From positions 1-47,761 of the forward strand of contig JABCTV010000006.1 of the NCBI GenBank assembly GCA_018238205.1: DNA of 47,761 bases, given 5' to 3'. Below the pieces are notes generated by a model. The model saw nothing but the letters and a program-made list of their open reading frames with translations. It was not told the DNA's origin and made no database searches. Each line of letters opens with the position of its first letter. Within the stretch, counting starts at the first letter, position 1. This document shows positions 1 to 8,192 of this stretch, one piece after another. The translations under genes were made by a program, and so were the position numbers. Origin of the DNA: Candidatus Thorarchaeota archaeon (GTDB lineage: Archaea > Asgardarchaeota > Thorarchaeia > Thorarchaeales > Thorarchaeaceae).

Positions 1-304
1 ACCTGGCTTCCTTCTCCTGTTTGATTGCTAGCACATCACTTCCAGCAACAGAGAGATTTTCCACAGTTCTTACCACGGCGGGGTCATTATCACTCTCACT
101 AATCACATCACTGTGATTAACAAGGTCCAACTGGACAAAGTGAACAGCCGCGGACTCTCCAGAACCTGATGTAAGTTCCTTCTTGGAGAGTGAGGACTTC
201 CCTTTGGAAGACTTATTCGAACTCTTCCTATGGGCTTTCAGCCGCGCACGTCGATTAGTTGTTCCTCGAACAACTGACCTAGTCCACATACCTAGTCCTT
301 TCAT
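1..304 (-). CDS. Partial hypothetical basic protein (runs off left edge)
   Basis: An open minus-strand frame begins at an ATG at 304-302 (MKGLGMWTRS...; a second in-frame ATG lies five codons later at 289) and continues without a stop past position 1, giving about 101 residues of an incomplete protein. The N-terminal 45 residues are rich in Arg, Lys and Ser (RRARLKAHRKSSNKSSKGK) and look disordered and nucleic-acid-binding. The following part is more mixed and acidic. I do not recognise the family. It is divergent from the HDAC-like gene at 426. A plus-strand frame at 183-419 overlaps it and looks like its shadow. The call rests on the open frame and its composition only. Confidence 0.45.
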   Translation of the reverse strand, partial: MKGLGMWTRSVVRGTTNRRARLKAHRKSSNKSSKGKSSLSKKELTSGSGESAAVHFVQLDLVNHSDVISESDNDPAVVRTVENLSVAGSDVLAIKQEKEAR

Positions 305-425
305 AATATTCTATGTAGATATGAGTATATTAGCTCATACAATTTCTCATAATTCTTACACTTCTTCAGTAGAAATGATTTATCAGTTTGTAGGAAATTA
401 TTCCCAAAGTGTGAATTGACAATCT

Positions 426-1190
426 ATGAAAGTCGTGTACCATCCGCTAATGCTGGAAACATATGACAGTACTCCAGCTGGAGCTCCAGGAAGATTGGAA
501 TCAGCGGTAGAGATTTTGGGTAAGCATCCCGATTACGAGTTTATTGAACCACCATTTGTTACAGAAGAGCAAATCCTTAGAGTACATAGTAGACGACTGA
601 TGGAAAGGATTCAGGGCAATGAACGATTATCAAGAATGGCTGCACTTGCAGCAGGGGGAGCCATCTTAGCGGGAGAGATAGCCAGTAAGGGTGAACCAGT
701 ATTTGCTTTGATTCGTCCACCAGGGCATCATGCATCTGAAGACTCTAACTGGGGATTTTGTTATTACAACAACATTTCCGTTTCATTACTAGATCTGAGA
801 GCGAAGGGACTCATTGATTCTGCATTCATTCTCGATTTTGACCTTCATACTGGAGATGGAAACATCAACATCCTTGGTGATGATAAGAGGTTCACAATCT
901 CTAATCCAAATGGCAATGGGGATAAAGAATACCTTGCCAATGTAAAACGAGTTCTTGATAATGCACCAGATGTGGATATTATAGTCGCTTCTGCAGGTTT
1001 TGATGAGTATGAAGATGACTGGGGGAGCAACTTATCCACAGATGCATTTAGGGATATTGGTCATCTCATGTATGAATTTGCTGAGAAGAGATGTGGTGGA
1101 CGTCGATATGCTCTACTGGAAGGAGGATATAATTTTGAAGACCTCGGAAAGAACGTGCTTGCTTTCTGTGAAGGTCTAAGAGGGAAATAA
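426..1190 (+). CDS. Histone deacetylase-superfamily amidohydrolase
   Basis: The 254-residue protein carries the motif series of the zinc-dependent HDAC/acetoin-utilization/acetylpolyamine amidohydrolase superfamily: RPPGHHA (about residues 96-102), GFCYYNN (about 109-115), DFDLHTGDG (about 138-146; the D and H are zinc ligands), SAGFDEYEDD (about 189-198; third zinc-binding Asp) and LEGGY near the end. It therefore probably hydrolyses an N-acetyl group from an acetyl-lysine or acetylpolyamine, in the cytoplasm. It is shorter than the usual 300-370 residues and has T where HDACs usually have a second H (HTGDG rather than HHGDG). The start follows an intergenic gap and the frame begins MKVVYHP, typical of the family's first beta strand. 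The substrate cannot be told from sequence. Confidence 0.88.
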   Translation: MKVVYHPLMLETYDSTPAGAPGRLESAVEILGKHPDYEFIEPPFVTEEQILRVHSRRLMERIQGNERLSRMAALAAGGAILAGEIASKGEPVFALIRPPGHHASEDSNWGFCYYNNISVSLLDLRAKGLIDSAFILDFDLHTGDGNINILGDDKRFTISNPNGNGDKEYLANVKRVLDNAPDVDIIVASAGFDEYEDDWGSNLSTDAFRDIGHLMYEFAEKRCGGRRYALLEGGYNFEDLGKNVLAFCEGLRGK

Positions 1191-1291
1191 TTGATAATCA
1201 GTATGTGTCCACTATGTTAGAATGACTTACAATTCAAAGAAATGTGGTTAGAAACAAATAAGAGAAAGAGTTGCTATAATTCACTGGAGTT

Positions 1292-3463
1292 ATGGGGCAT
1301 TTGATTATGAATAATAGTAAGGAATTATTATCAGTTGTGCTTATTCTGCTAATGTGCTTCCCAATGAATGCAATACCAGTCACGGCTCATATTGCAGAAG
1401 TTGTTACGGATGTCAGTGGAGTATATCTTGATAGCGTCGAATATGTTTTGATTGAGGATGATTCCCAGAGGGTTCTTTCTCTTCAGAATGGAAGTATCGA
1501 TATGATTGTAGGATACTTACCTTCACACTACAATGATGATTTACTGGAAACAGATGATGTGATTGTAGAAACTCAGCTTCGATATGGCTATGAACAGATG
1601 ATTGTGAATTGCTTAAAGTACCCACTTAATGAGTCATCATTTAGGAGAGCATTGGCTCAGGCATTCAATAAAACAGCATTGACAGAACCTTATGCAGCAA
1701 TTTACTCGCCAAATGATACAGAATTGCTACTTCATGACGTACTCTTACCAAGAATCAATCCATATACTGCAGAAGGAAATTTACCATCTAGATATTATGA
1801 CCAAGATATACTCCTAGCAAATCAGACTCTGGATGAAGGTGGTTTTCTTGATAACGATGGTGATGGATGGCGTGAGGCTCCTGATGGCTCAGATTTCTCA
1901 ATATATATCGAGGCGCCTGCCTTCTCATATTTTCTTAGCTTAGGATCAATCATAGAAGATACATTGTCCAAGATTGGTATAGAGGGATATTTTCTTCCGA
2001 CTGACTTTTTAACTTATGAAGATACACTCGTTAGTCATGAAAACTTTGACATCAAATTCTGGCGGACCGATTTCATTCTAGGCGAGTTCTCAGTAATTCC
2101 GCCAAATTCGCAAACACTGGATATGGAATTTCTCAGGCGTCACACGTCCGATAATTACTTGCTTCATAACCTCAACCCATGTAATTGGAAGAACTCAACG
2201 TATGATTACTGGGTATCTGTCTTCTTTAACACATCCTCCGAAGTGCAAAGACAAACAGCTGCACTGGAGATACAGAAGATATGGTTTGAAGAATGTCCAT
2301 CAATTATTATTCATAGCTTAGCGGAAGCAGTTGGTTATAGAACAGATAGGTTACAAGATCTTCATGTTAATACATCAGGCGAGTTTGTTTTTCCGTGGTC
2401 TAGTTATCTAGCTCGTCTTATGAATGAAGAAGGAGGACCCATCGGAGGCACATTACGTATTGGATATGGTAACGAGATAGAGACCTTCAACTACATGAAG
2501 GCAGGACAGAGATATGGCACTATAGGTCTTAAGGAATCAAGTCGGGATATTCTCGAACATATACAGCTCACACTCGTAAATCTCGACAAGAACTGTGAAT
2601 ACATTCCATGGCTTGCAGAGTCTTACACCATTGAGAATAATGATGACAATCCTTCTATTCCAGTCGGAAAATCACGCATCACTTTCCAGCTACGAGAAGA
2701 TGCAAAATGGAGCAATGGAACCCAAATTACTGCAGATGATGTGTCGTACTCTCTTACCTATTATGCACAATCTGCGCAGTATGGAAACCCTATTGGAACC
2801 GTTTTCAACCAGATGACTGCGGTATATTCACCATTACCATTAACCGTACTTGTGGAGTTTGATGTACCCTACTGCTATTTGGATCTATCTGCCTTTGCAG
2901 TAGCAAACATTGTCCCACAAGGAACTTTTGACGGTATAGATTACTCTGATTGGGAGGATTGGAATCCGATTTTGGGAGCTGATAATTTTCCAATGGGAGG
3001 TCCGTTCATATTGGATAGTCATACACCAGGAGAACGCACGGTTCTCACAGTAAATCCATACTTCTTCAATCTTGCAGAACGAACAACTCCTGCCGCTATT
3101 ACCAGTGCTCAAGATATTAGCTTTGATGAAGGCTCGCAAGGACATGCTATACAATGGAACATTACCGGAGCATATTCAGGCACATACGAGATTTATAGAA
3201 ATCAGTCTGTAATTGATGATGGGGGTTGGGATGGTGAATCAATAGTATTCAATCTAGACGGACTCACAGTTGGTATTCACAACTTTACCTTGGTCATTGA
3301 AGACTTCTACGGGATGACAAGCCAAGATACTGTAATAGTGACCGTATCTAATACAACGACTGTATCAAGTGGTGGTCTATCAGAACTACCATTGATTGCG
3401 ATTGGTGGGGTTGCGGTAATAGTTGTGGTTGCGGGTACGTTCTTTGTAAAGAAGAAACGATAG
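1292..3463 (+). CDS. Membrane-anchored family-5 substrate-binding protein with lobes in swapped order
   Basis: The 723-residue protein has an N-terminal signal peptide (hydrophobic, about residues 10-32), SBP_bac_5-like (oligopeptide/nickel-binding) sequence, an Ig-like beta domain (about 610-685) and a C-terminal membrane anchor (about 696-717) ending KKKR. The order is unusual. Residues 40-370 resemble the second half of such proteins (VLIEDDSQRVLSLQNGSID, then PLNESSFRRALAQAFNK), whereas residues 385-605 resemble the first half (GGTLRIGYGNEIETFNYM, PWLAESYTIE, FQLREDAKWSNGTQITADDV, then GGPFILDSHTPGERTVLTVNPYFF). The protein probably binds peptides or another solute outside the cell for an ABC importer, but no permease or ATPase gene is adjacent. 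The start may instead be the ATG at 1307 (MNNSKELL). Confidence 0.8.
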   Translation: MGHLIMNNSKELLSVVLILLMCFPMNAIPVTAHIAEVVTDVSGVYLDSVEYVLIEDDSQRVLSLQNGSIDMIVGYLPSHYNDDLLETDDVIVETQLRYGYEQMIVNCLKYPLNESSFRRALAQAFNKTALTEPYAAIYSPNDTELLLHDVLLPRINPYTAEGNLPSRYYDQDILLANQTLDEGGFLDNDGDGWREAPDGSDFSIYIEAPAFSYFLSLGSIIEDTLSKIGIEGYFLPTDFLTYEDTLVSHENFDIKFWRTDFILGEFSVIPPNSQTLDMEFLRRHTSDNYLLHNLNPCNWKNSTYDYWVSVFFNTSSEVQRQTAALEIQKIWFEECPSIIIHSLAEAVGYRTDRLQDLHVNTSGEFVFPWSSYLARLMNEEGGPIGGTLRIGYGNEIETFNYMKAGQRYGTIGLKESSRDILEHIQLTLVNLDKNCEYIPWLAESYTIENNDDNPSIPVGKSRITFQLREDAKWSNGTQITADDVSYSLTYYAQSAQYGNPIGTVFNQMTAVYSPLPLTVLVEFDVPYCYLDLSAFAVANIVPQGTFDGIDYSDWEDWNPILGADNFPMGGPFILDSHTPGERTVLTVNPYFFNLAERTTPAAITSAQDISFDEGSQGHAIQWNITGAYSGTYEIYRNQSVIDDGGWDGESIVFNLDGLTVGIHNFTLVIEDFYGMTSQDTVIVTVSNTTTVSSGGLSELPLIAIGGVAVIVVVAGTFFVKKKR

Positions 3464-3548
3464 GCCTAGACTCGACTGACTAGATACCATTTTATTGAAA
3501 CGTGGGTTTTTGTGGGTAGATAGTTGTAAGAAGAGTGGGTAGATTGAC

Positions 3549-4004
3549 ATGTTGTATAGAATCTTAATCGATGCAGTAAAGCGCCATCTCAAGGAAACCT
3601 TGCCTTTAATCGAACAGCTCACAGAAATCAATATCATGAGTACACCAATTCCAGATGGGAGAGAGATTGGTGAGGTTGTGCTCCACTTAGTGAGGTCCCT
3701 AGAATATTATACGAAAGGAATCACGACAAATCAATGGGAGGCTCTTCCATATTATATTGAAACTTACGACTCTGCTGAATTAATCATAGAACTTGCAAAG
3801 AATGTTTTCGAAACTGTTAAGGTGTATACAAGCTTGATTTCACCAAGTGATATTGGAAGATCAATAAATTCATTCAACCGTCCAGCAACTGTGGCTGATT
3901 TGATTCTAGAGATGCTTGAGCACAGTATTCATCATCGAGGTCAAATCACTGTGTACTATAAACTGCTGGGAATTAGCCCATTGCCCATTCTATATATTGT
4001 CTAG
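3549..4004 (+). CDS. DinB-like four-helix protein
   Basis: The 151-residue protein has the DinB/DUF664 pattern: an N-terminal helix with a conserved His region (GEVVLHLVRSLEYYTKG, about residues 41-57) and a C-terminal EHSIHHRGQITVYYKLLG (about 126-143). The HxxxH residues there, with the earlier His, make the usual metal site. Family members are four-helix-bundle metal-binding enzymes, some of them thiol-dependent transferases; the substrate is unknown here. It is a single gene between the solute-binding protein and the convergent regulator gene, and its length is normal for the family. Confidence 0.75.
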   Translation: MLYRILIDAVKRHLKETLPLIEQLTEINIMSTPIPDGREIGEVVLHLVRSLEYYTKGITTNQWEALPYYIETYDSAELIIELAKNVFETVKVYTSLISPSDIGRSINSFNRPATVADLILEMLEHSIHHRGQITVYYKLLGISPLPILYIV

Positions 4005-4040
4005 ATATAGCGAGAGGAAAAGATATTCCCGTATAGTAAT

Positions 4041-4355
4041 CTATTCAGACAGACCTTCAAAGACCTTCTTTAGTTCCAATCTATAATCTTTGAAAGCAAA
4101 TCTTCCAACAGCTGTCATTTTCAGAATTGTATGAGGTTTTTTATCCAAGAACTCTTTCTTAATCTCGATGAAACCAGCTGCTTCAAGTTTACTCATGTGT
4201 GAGGAAAGATTGCCCCAGGTAAGACCAGTCTTTCTCATCAAGAAGAGAAAATCAGCCTCTTCAACAACATAAAGCTGGGTCATAATCTGCAATCGTGCAG
4301 GCTCATGGATGGTCTTATCGAGTTCAACCGGTTTTCCAACATCCTCATTGTTCAC
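4041..4355 (-). CDS. Winged-helix transcriptional regulator (ArsR/MarR-like)
   Basis: The 104-residue protein is one winged helix-turn-helix domain: IHEPARLQIMTQLYVVEEADFLFLMRKTGLTWGNLSSHMSKLEAAGFIEIKKEF, with the recognition helix around LTWGNLSSHMSKLE, then a basic wing. It starts at a GTG (4355-4353) that overlaps by 11 bp the end of the upstream membrane-protein gene, so the two are translationally coupled. Small regulators of this type paired with a multi-pass membrane protein often autoregulate the pair. A repeat suitable as an operator lies upstream of the first gene (5033-5060). The effector is not evident. Confidence 0.8.
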   Translation of the reverse strand: MNNEDVGKPVELDKTIHEPARLQIMTQLYVVEEADFLFLMRKTGLTWGNLSSHMSKLEAAGFIEIKKEFLDKKPHTILKMTAVGRFAFKDYRLELKKVFEGLSE

Positions 4356-5013
4356 TATTGGCTACCTCCGGTGTACCAATGATGGGATACTTCCGGATGA
4401 ATAAAACGAATTTGACAATACCCAGTACGAATAATGCAATGCCCCAACCATCAAAGTATATCACGTATACCATATCTGTGGATATGAATTCAGCAAGTGC
4501 TACTACAACCCCAGTAATTGTCAATAAAGCACCAAACAGATAGGATATATTTTGACCAGTCCGATCCTTCAGATAGAAAGACGCTACCAACATAATCAAT
4601 CCAAAGATTGCGGGTCCCCATCTATAGACCAAATCTGTGGTTACTACGCCTATCGAGATAATATAGATCAGAGTAATTGCTGTTGCAATCATCAGGATCA
4701 CGACTGCTATGACTCTGGATGTCACTTTAGGTGGTTCGTACTCCCGTAGTTTCACATATCCAATTCTTGGATATACATACTTCTTCCTAAACACCTTATA
4801 GAATTGAAAGAGGAAGATGAAGCAGAGCATTCCGAATATGCAGAATATAAGTCTGAACCACGTATCGAATATCGTTGGAGATCCAGGTTTTTCGTATATT
4901 AGATTGAAAAGTATTAGCATCATTATTCCAGCATTTGTTTCATTGAATCCATCCTCCCTTAGCTCCCGAAAAGATTCCTGTTCAATGGTTTTCAAACTTT
5001 TTTCTTCATTCAT
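4345..5013 (-). CDS. Multi-pass membrane protein paired with a winged-helix regulator
   Basis: The reading frame is open from 5130, but the likely start is the ATG at 5013 (MNEEKSLKTIEQ...), giving 222 residues. The preceding stretch contains the promoter/operator repeat and would encode an implausible leader. The protein has a soluble N-terminus and about five or six hydrophobic segments: roughly residues 26-42, 50-68, 97-120, 129-145, 153-175 and 183-202. I do not recognise a specific family; it resembles the DUF-type membrane partners of small archaeal wHTH regulators. The downstream regulator gene starts inside its end (11 bp overlap), so they form one transcript. Confidence 0.7.
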   Translation of the reverse strand: MNEEKSLKTIEQESFRELREDGFNETNAGIMMLILFNLIYEKPGSPTIFDTWFRLIFCIFGMLCFIFLFQFYKVFRKKYVYPRIGYVKLREYEPPKVTSRVIAVVILMIATAITLIYIISIGVVTTDLVYRWGPAIFGLIMLVASFYLKDRTGQNISYLFGALLTITGVVVALAEFISTDMVYVIYFDGWGIALFVLGIVKFVLFIRKYPIIGTPEVANSEQ

Positions 5014-5032
5014 TATCCGCAACTCTAAAAAA

Positions 5033-5060
5033 TACTTTGTATTGCAAAGTACTTTGTATT
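5033..5060 (-). promoter_or_regulatory. Probable operator repeat upstream of the membrane protein/regulator pair
   Basis: TACTTTGTATT occurs twice (5033-5043 and 5050-5060). The inverted repeat ACTTTG-tattg-CAAAGT spans 5034-5050. It lies 20-47 bp upstream of the start codon at 5013, where a dimeric winged-helix repressor could block promoter access. The binding protein is inferred from the operon partner. Confidence 0.5.
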
Positions 5061-5148
5061 CTAATAAGGTTTTATAATGTGTGATGGAATAATGCATAAT
5101 GGATAGTGGGAAAGCTTTATGACCTAACAAAAAAATCGCAAATTGTAA

Positions 5149-5250
5149 GGGCCCGTTGCCTAGCCCGGATAGGGCGCCAGCCTTCTATAGACAACCATGT
5201 TGTCTGGGGACAGTTGGAGTCCGTGTGTTCGAATCACACCGGGCCCGCCA
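5149..5250 (+). tRNA. tRNA-Arg(TCT) with canonical 24-nt intron
   Basis: The acceptor GGGCCCG (5149-5155) pairs with CGGGCCC (5240-5246), followed by G and an encoded CCA. The D-stem is GCCT/GGGC, the anticodon stem CCAGC (5177-5181)/GTTGG (5213-5217), and the T-arm GTGTG-TTCGAAT-CACAC. The anticodon TCT is at 5184-5186. An intron of about 24 nt (5188-5211), with a hairpin AGACAA/TTGTCT, lies after position 37, the canonical archaeal site, consistent with a bulge-helix-bulge substrate. The gene is convergent with the radical SAM gene, whose stop is 15 bp downstream. Confidence 0.93.
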
Positions 5251-5264
5251 TTCCTTGTTTTGGA

Positions 5265-6995
5265 TTATTTGTCAAAGGACAGGGAATTAAGAATCCACTC
5301 TGGAAGTTCCATGTCCAATGCGTCTGTGATGTCCTTAGCGGATTTGAGCGATTCTGTAGCTTTTATTCTGGTAGCTCGTTTGCTGCCAATTCCAGGAATG
5401 GCTTTCCATTGAGAGAGTGATGCCTTTTGAGGTCTGAATGGAAAAGGTAGGACTGTGAGAGACCGTGGTCCATGATCTACAACGAATACATCCTTGGGTA
5501 TGCGCTCATCTGACCCTTTGGTCATATGACATAACAAGGGGTACGTCCCAAGTTGTCGAAGAAGGTGATGATTACCATCTTCAGCATCAAGAAAGACCGA
5601 TTGAATTATAGTACCAGGAGGGGCAACTCGTTTGATCATCTCAATATCTATGCGGTCACGAATCTCTTGCCTATGTTTGAAGAATTGATTTCTCTTGATT
5701 CTTTTACCTGAGCTGTGTTCCAGACTAGTACCTTGTAACCCGATGACCTGTCGAACATTAATTCTACGCACAATCAATCCTTCGTCTAGAATCTGTTTGA
5801 GAAAGTTCATGTTGTGTTCCAGAGTTTTCTTAGACTCGCCAGGCAGTCCATAGAGAAGATTAATTCCTGGTAGTAGATGCGGGAGACCTCGTAGTTCTCT
5901 TTTTCCACCCACAGCATTCAGAATTCTCACAGCCTCTATCATTTCCTCAGCATCTCCCTTCAGATTGTTTCGACGTATCACTTCAGGGTCTGCGGATTCA
6001 ACACCAAAGGCGGCAACATCACCTGGAGTATGATACTTCATGATAGATTTAGCAACTTTCTTAGATTCTTCAGGGTGTCTGGCAATAGTTCCAGGATTCA
6101 CATTATCGATATGGAGTACATCCAAATCAGGAGCAACTTTACGAATTTTTGAGAAGAGATTTTCAATAGCATCTACATTTGGAGTAGGAAACTCGTATTC
6201 ACCAATCTCTTGCGACCCATAGGTGAAGAGGTCTGCTTGATGACCAAGACGAAAAGCACGAACTCCCAAGTTGTAAAGGGATTCTATTTCACTAACAATA
6301 GCATTCACTGTTCTCTGCTGAGGAATGCCATAAGAGGGTTCTACACAGAAAGAACATCCGCCAGTAAGAAAACGTGGACATCCTCTATAGGTTTCAATCT
6401 CGCAGATAATGTGTTTGTTGGAAAAACCAGGGTACTGAGTTACAATTTGTGCACCTCTAGTAGTATAGGTTTCAATTTCAGATGCACTTTCTCTTGTCAG
6501 TTCCAGATTTACTGATTCTAACCCGATAGAGGGATCAAAAGCTTGAGCAAGTACTATCTCGGGGTCTCCTTTGATAATGTAATCAAATGGAGGTGCAAGT
6601 GCTTCTGAGCTTAGAGCTAGTTTACCCCCCTGTATTCCACATCCGAAACTAGCCCAAGGACCTACTAGGATTTTTGGAATATCCTTTAACAGAGGGGAAG
6701 AGAACAATGTTCTAGCCTCTCTAACTGAGATTGGGGTGCCTCCGATGTACTTTCCTGGAACAATCATACCAGCAATGAGGATCAGAAGGTCCATCTTCGA
6801 CCAGAGGTGTTGTGCTTTCTCAAAGCTGGTGCGTATCTGATCTATGGTCTGATAGTGAATCTGGGTGCATGGAGAATGGGTCCAGATTGATCCTGCAACG
6901 TAGCGAGGGTAAATGCTCACGTAAGGTGGAACTCCAAGGACAGTGGGCTCATCAACATAACCGTCAATTAGTCCTACGTTTTCCACCTGATTCAT
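5265..6995 (-). CDS. Radical SAM protein with C-terminal helix-hairpin-helix domain
   Basis: The 576-residue protein begins with a B12-binding-like alpha/beta region (residues 1-150, including VGPWASFGCG). It then has a radical SAM core whose cluster motif is CPRFLTGGCSFC (C-x7-C-x2-C, about residues 206-217) and a partly conserved barrel (INLLYGLPGESKKTLEHNM, about 386-404). At the C-terminus is a helix-hairpin-helix motif (AIPGIGSKRATRIKA, about 536-550). This matches a conserved archaeal radical SAM family of unknown substrate. The HhH tail suggests nucleic-acid contact, so RNA modification is possible but unproven. It sits alone on the minus strand between tRNA-Arg and thiL, 18 bp after the thiL stop, so it could be cotranscribed with thiL. 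Confidence 0.85.
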   Translation of the reverse strand: MNQVENVGLIDGYVDEPTVLGVPPYVSIYPRYVAGSIWTHSPCTQIHYQTIDQIRTSFEKAQHLWSKMDLLILIAGMIVPGKYIGGTPISVREARTLFSSPLLKDIPKILVGPWASFGCGIQGGKLALSSEALAPPFDYIIKGDPEIVLAQAFDPSIGLESVNLELTRESASEIETYTTRGAQIVTQYPGFSNKHIICEIETYRGCPRFLTGGCSFCVEPSYGIPQQRTVNAIVSEIESLYNLGVRAFRLGHQADLFTYGSQEIGEYEFPTPNVDAIENLFSKIRKVAPDLDVLHIDNVNPGTIARHPEESKKVAKSIMKYHTPGDVAAFGVESADPEVIRRNNLKGDAEEMIEAVRILNAVGGKRELRGLPHLLPGINLLYGLPGESKKTLEHNMNFLKQILDEGLIVRRINVRQVIGLQGTSLEHSSGKRIKRNQFFKHRQEIRDRIDIEMIKRVAPPGTIIQSVFLDAEDGNHHLLRQLGTYPLLCHMTKGSDERIPKDVFVVDHGPRSLTVLPFPFRPQKASLSQWKAIPGIGSKRATRIKATESLKSAKDITDALDMELPEWILNSLSFDK

Positions 6996-7013
6996 TCCGA
7001 GCAGCCTCCAAGC

Positions 7014-8006
7014 TTATTTCCATTCTTTGAAATTATCATAACCAGAGAAGGGAATATCTACATACCCCTCAGACGACTCGTATGCTACTCTATCTCCCTT
7101 CTGAACATATCCAATATCTATCAAAGGAACTCGTTTCTTCTTTGCTATCTCAAGAGCCTCATCAAATTTGTTTTCTGGGATTGTCAAGACAAGATGGAAT
7201 TCTTCACCGCCCTGCATCACGAATTTCATCTCATCTAACATGTTCTTTCTAGCAAACACTTCAACCCCTCTAGCAGCAGGAAGGCGTTCTATCATGAAAC
7301 TAACCTTGCTCTGTTTTGCTATGGTATTCAGTGTGATTCCAAGACCATCACTACTGTCCATTGAAGCTGTTACTGCGCCTTTCTCTGCAAGTGCTGACAC
7401 AATATCCAGATTGATAACAGGCTTGTAGGCGGCTAGGAGTGCTTTCTTGTGAAGATCAGGTTCAGCTTCTTTACCTCGGAGTAACATTTCGAATGCAACT
7501 GATGTATACCCAAAGTATCCAGTGACTGCAACGATATCACCTGGCTCTGCGCCATTACGAGGAATAATTCCATCTGAAGAAGCTACACCTAAACCTACAC
7601 CAGTCAGAATAACATCAGAAGCCATCCCCAAATCACCACCAATGAAAAGGATTCCTGCTTTGAGACCGTATTGAGAGAAACCGCGAACAAGCTCGTTTGC
7701 TTCGTCTACCTCAAAATCCTCAGGGACACATAAGGAGAGCATTGTGCTGATTGGTTTCGCTCCCTTTGCAGCAAGGTCACTCAAAGTCATGACTGCGGTC
7801 TTACGACCAACCTGCGCTGCGGTCATACCAGCAAGCCAGTCTGTTTCACGAACAAATGTGTCAACATTGACAACTAAGTTCTGGTCATCTGTTATTGGAA
7901 AGTCTGATGCATCTTCATCAAAACCTAGTTTCGCGCCTTTGATTGAATTGACATAATTGCTAATACTAGCAAGGATGCCTCGTTCGCCCATCTCGCCTGT
8001 CTTCAT
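7014..8006 (-). CDS. thiL: Thiamine-monophosphate kinase
   Basis: The 330-residue protein matches ThiL of the PurM/AIR-synthase-like ATP-binding superfamily. It has GERGILASI near the N-terminus, FDEDASDF (Mg/ATP-binding Asp cluster, about residues 29-36), VNVDTFVRETDW (about 47-58), MTLSDLAAKGAKP (about 73-85), GGDLGMASDVILTGVGLG (about 123-140) and MDSSDGL (about 216-222). It would phosphorylate thiamine monophosphate to thiamine diphosphate in the cytoplasm. Length is normal for the family. It lies upstream of and in the same direction as the radical SAM gene and convergent with tRNA-Thr. Confidence 0.92.
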   Translation of the reverse strand: MKTGEMGERGILASISNYVNSIKGAKLGFDEDASDFPITDDQNLVVNVDTFVRETDWLAGMTAAQVGRKTAVMTLSDLAAKGAKPISTMLSLCVPEDFEVDEANELVRGFSQYGLKAGILFIGGDLGMASDVILTGVGLGVASSDGIIPRNGAEPGDIVAVTGYFGYTSVAFEMLLRGKEAEPDLHKKALLAAYKPVINLDIVSALAEKGAVTASMDSSDGLGITLNTIAKQSKVSFMIERLPAARGVEVFARKNMLDEMKFVMQGGEEFHLVLTIPENKFDEALEIAKKKRVPLIDIGYVQKGDRVAYESSEGYVDIPFSGYDNFKEWK

Positions 8007-8085
8007 CAGAAAGTCCTCACTGTAATATTCAAGGGACTCATGATAAAGTTTTATTAGAGAACTTCAGGGGTCACCGCTTAGAGAT

Positions 8086-8191
8086 GCCTCGGTGGCTTAG
8101 GGGCGATAGCGTCTGCTTCGTAAGCAGAATGTCGCGGGTTTTTGGTTCATTTCGAACCAGAACGCGAATTCAAATCCCGCCCGGGGCTCCA
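8086..8191 (+). tRNA. tRNA-Thr(CGT) interrupted by ~30 nt in the T-loop
   Basis: The acceptor GCCTCGG (8086-8092) pairs with CCGGGGC (8181-8187), followed by T and CCA. The anticodon stem is TCTGC/GCAGA with loop TTCGTAA, so the anticodon is CGT (8119-8121). The T-stem GCGGG (8134-8138)/CCCGC (8176-8180) is separated by 37 nt instead of 7: the loop TTCAAAT (8169-8175) is preceded by about 30 extra bases (8139-8168) that fold as TTGGTTC/GAACCAG. Without them the cloverleaf is normal, so they are probably a non-canonical archaeal intron. The alternative is an inactive tRNA. The last 22 bases overlap the end of the HTH/HNH gene on the other strand and are repeated at 9569-9591. Confidence 0.85.
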
Positions 8192-8192
8192 T
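8169..8192 (+). repeat. tRNA-Thr 3'-end direct repeat, copy 1 (att-like, in the tRNA)
   Basis: AAATCCCGCCCGGGGCTCCA (8172-8191), with flanking TC and T, is the T-loop-to-CCA part of the tRNA-Thr gene. A second copy with two substitutions lies 1,399 bp downstream. This is the arrangement expected when an element integrates at the 3' half of a tRNA. Confidence 0.8.

Noticed and set aside
183-419. 78-codon plus-strand frame at the left edge
   Set aside because: It overlaps the open minus-strand partial gene and has no recognisable content.
5149-6995. Radical SAM gene as a tRNA-Arg cassette
   Set aside because: No copy of the tRNA-Arg 3' end is found beyond the gene, and thiL follows in a normal chromosomal arrangement.
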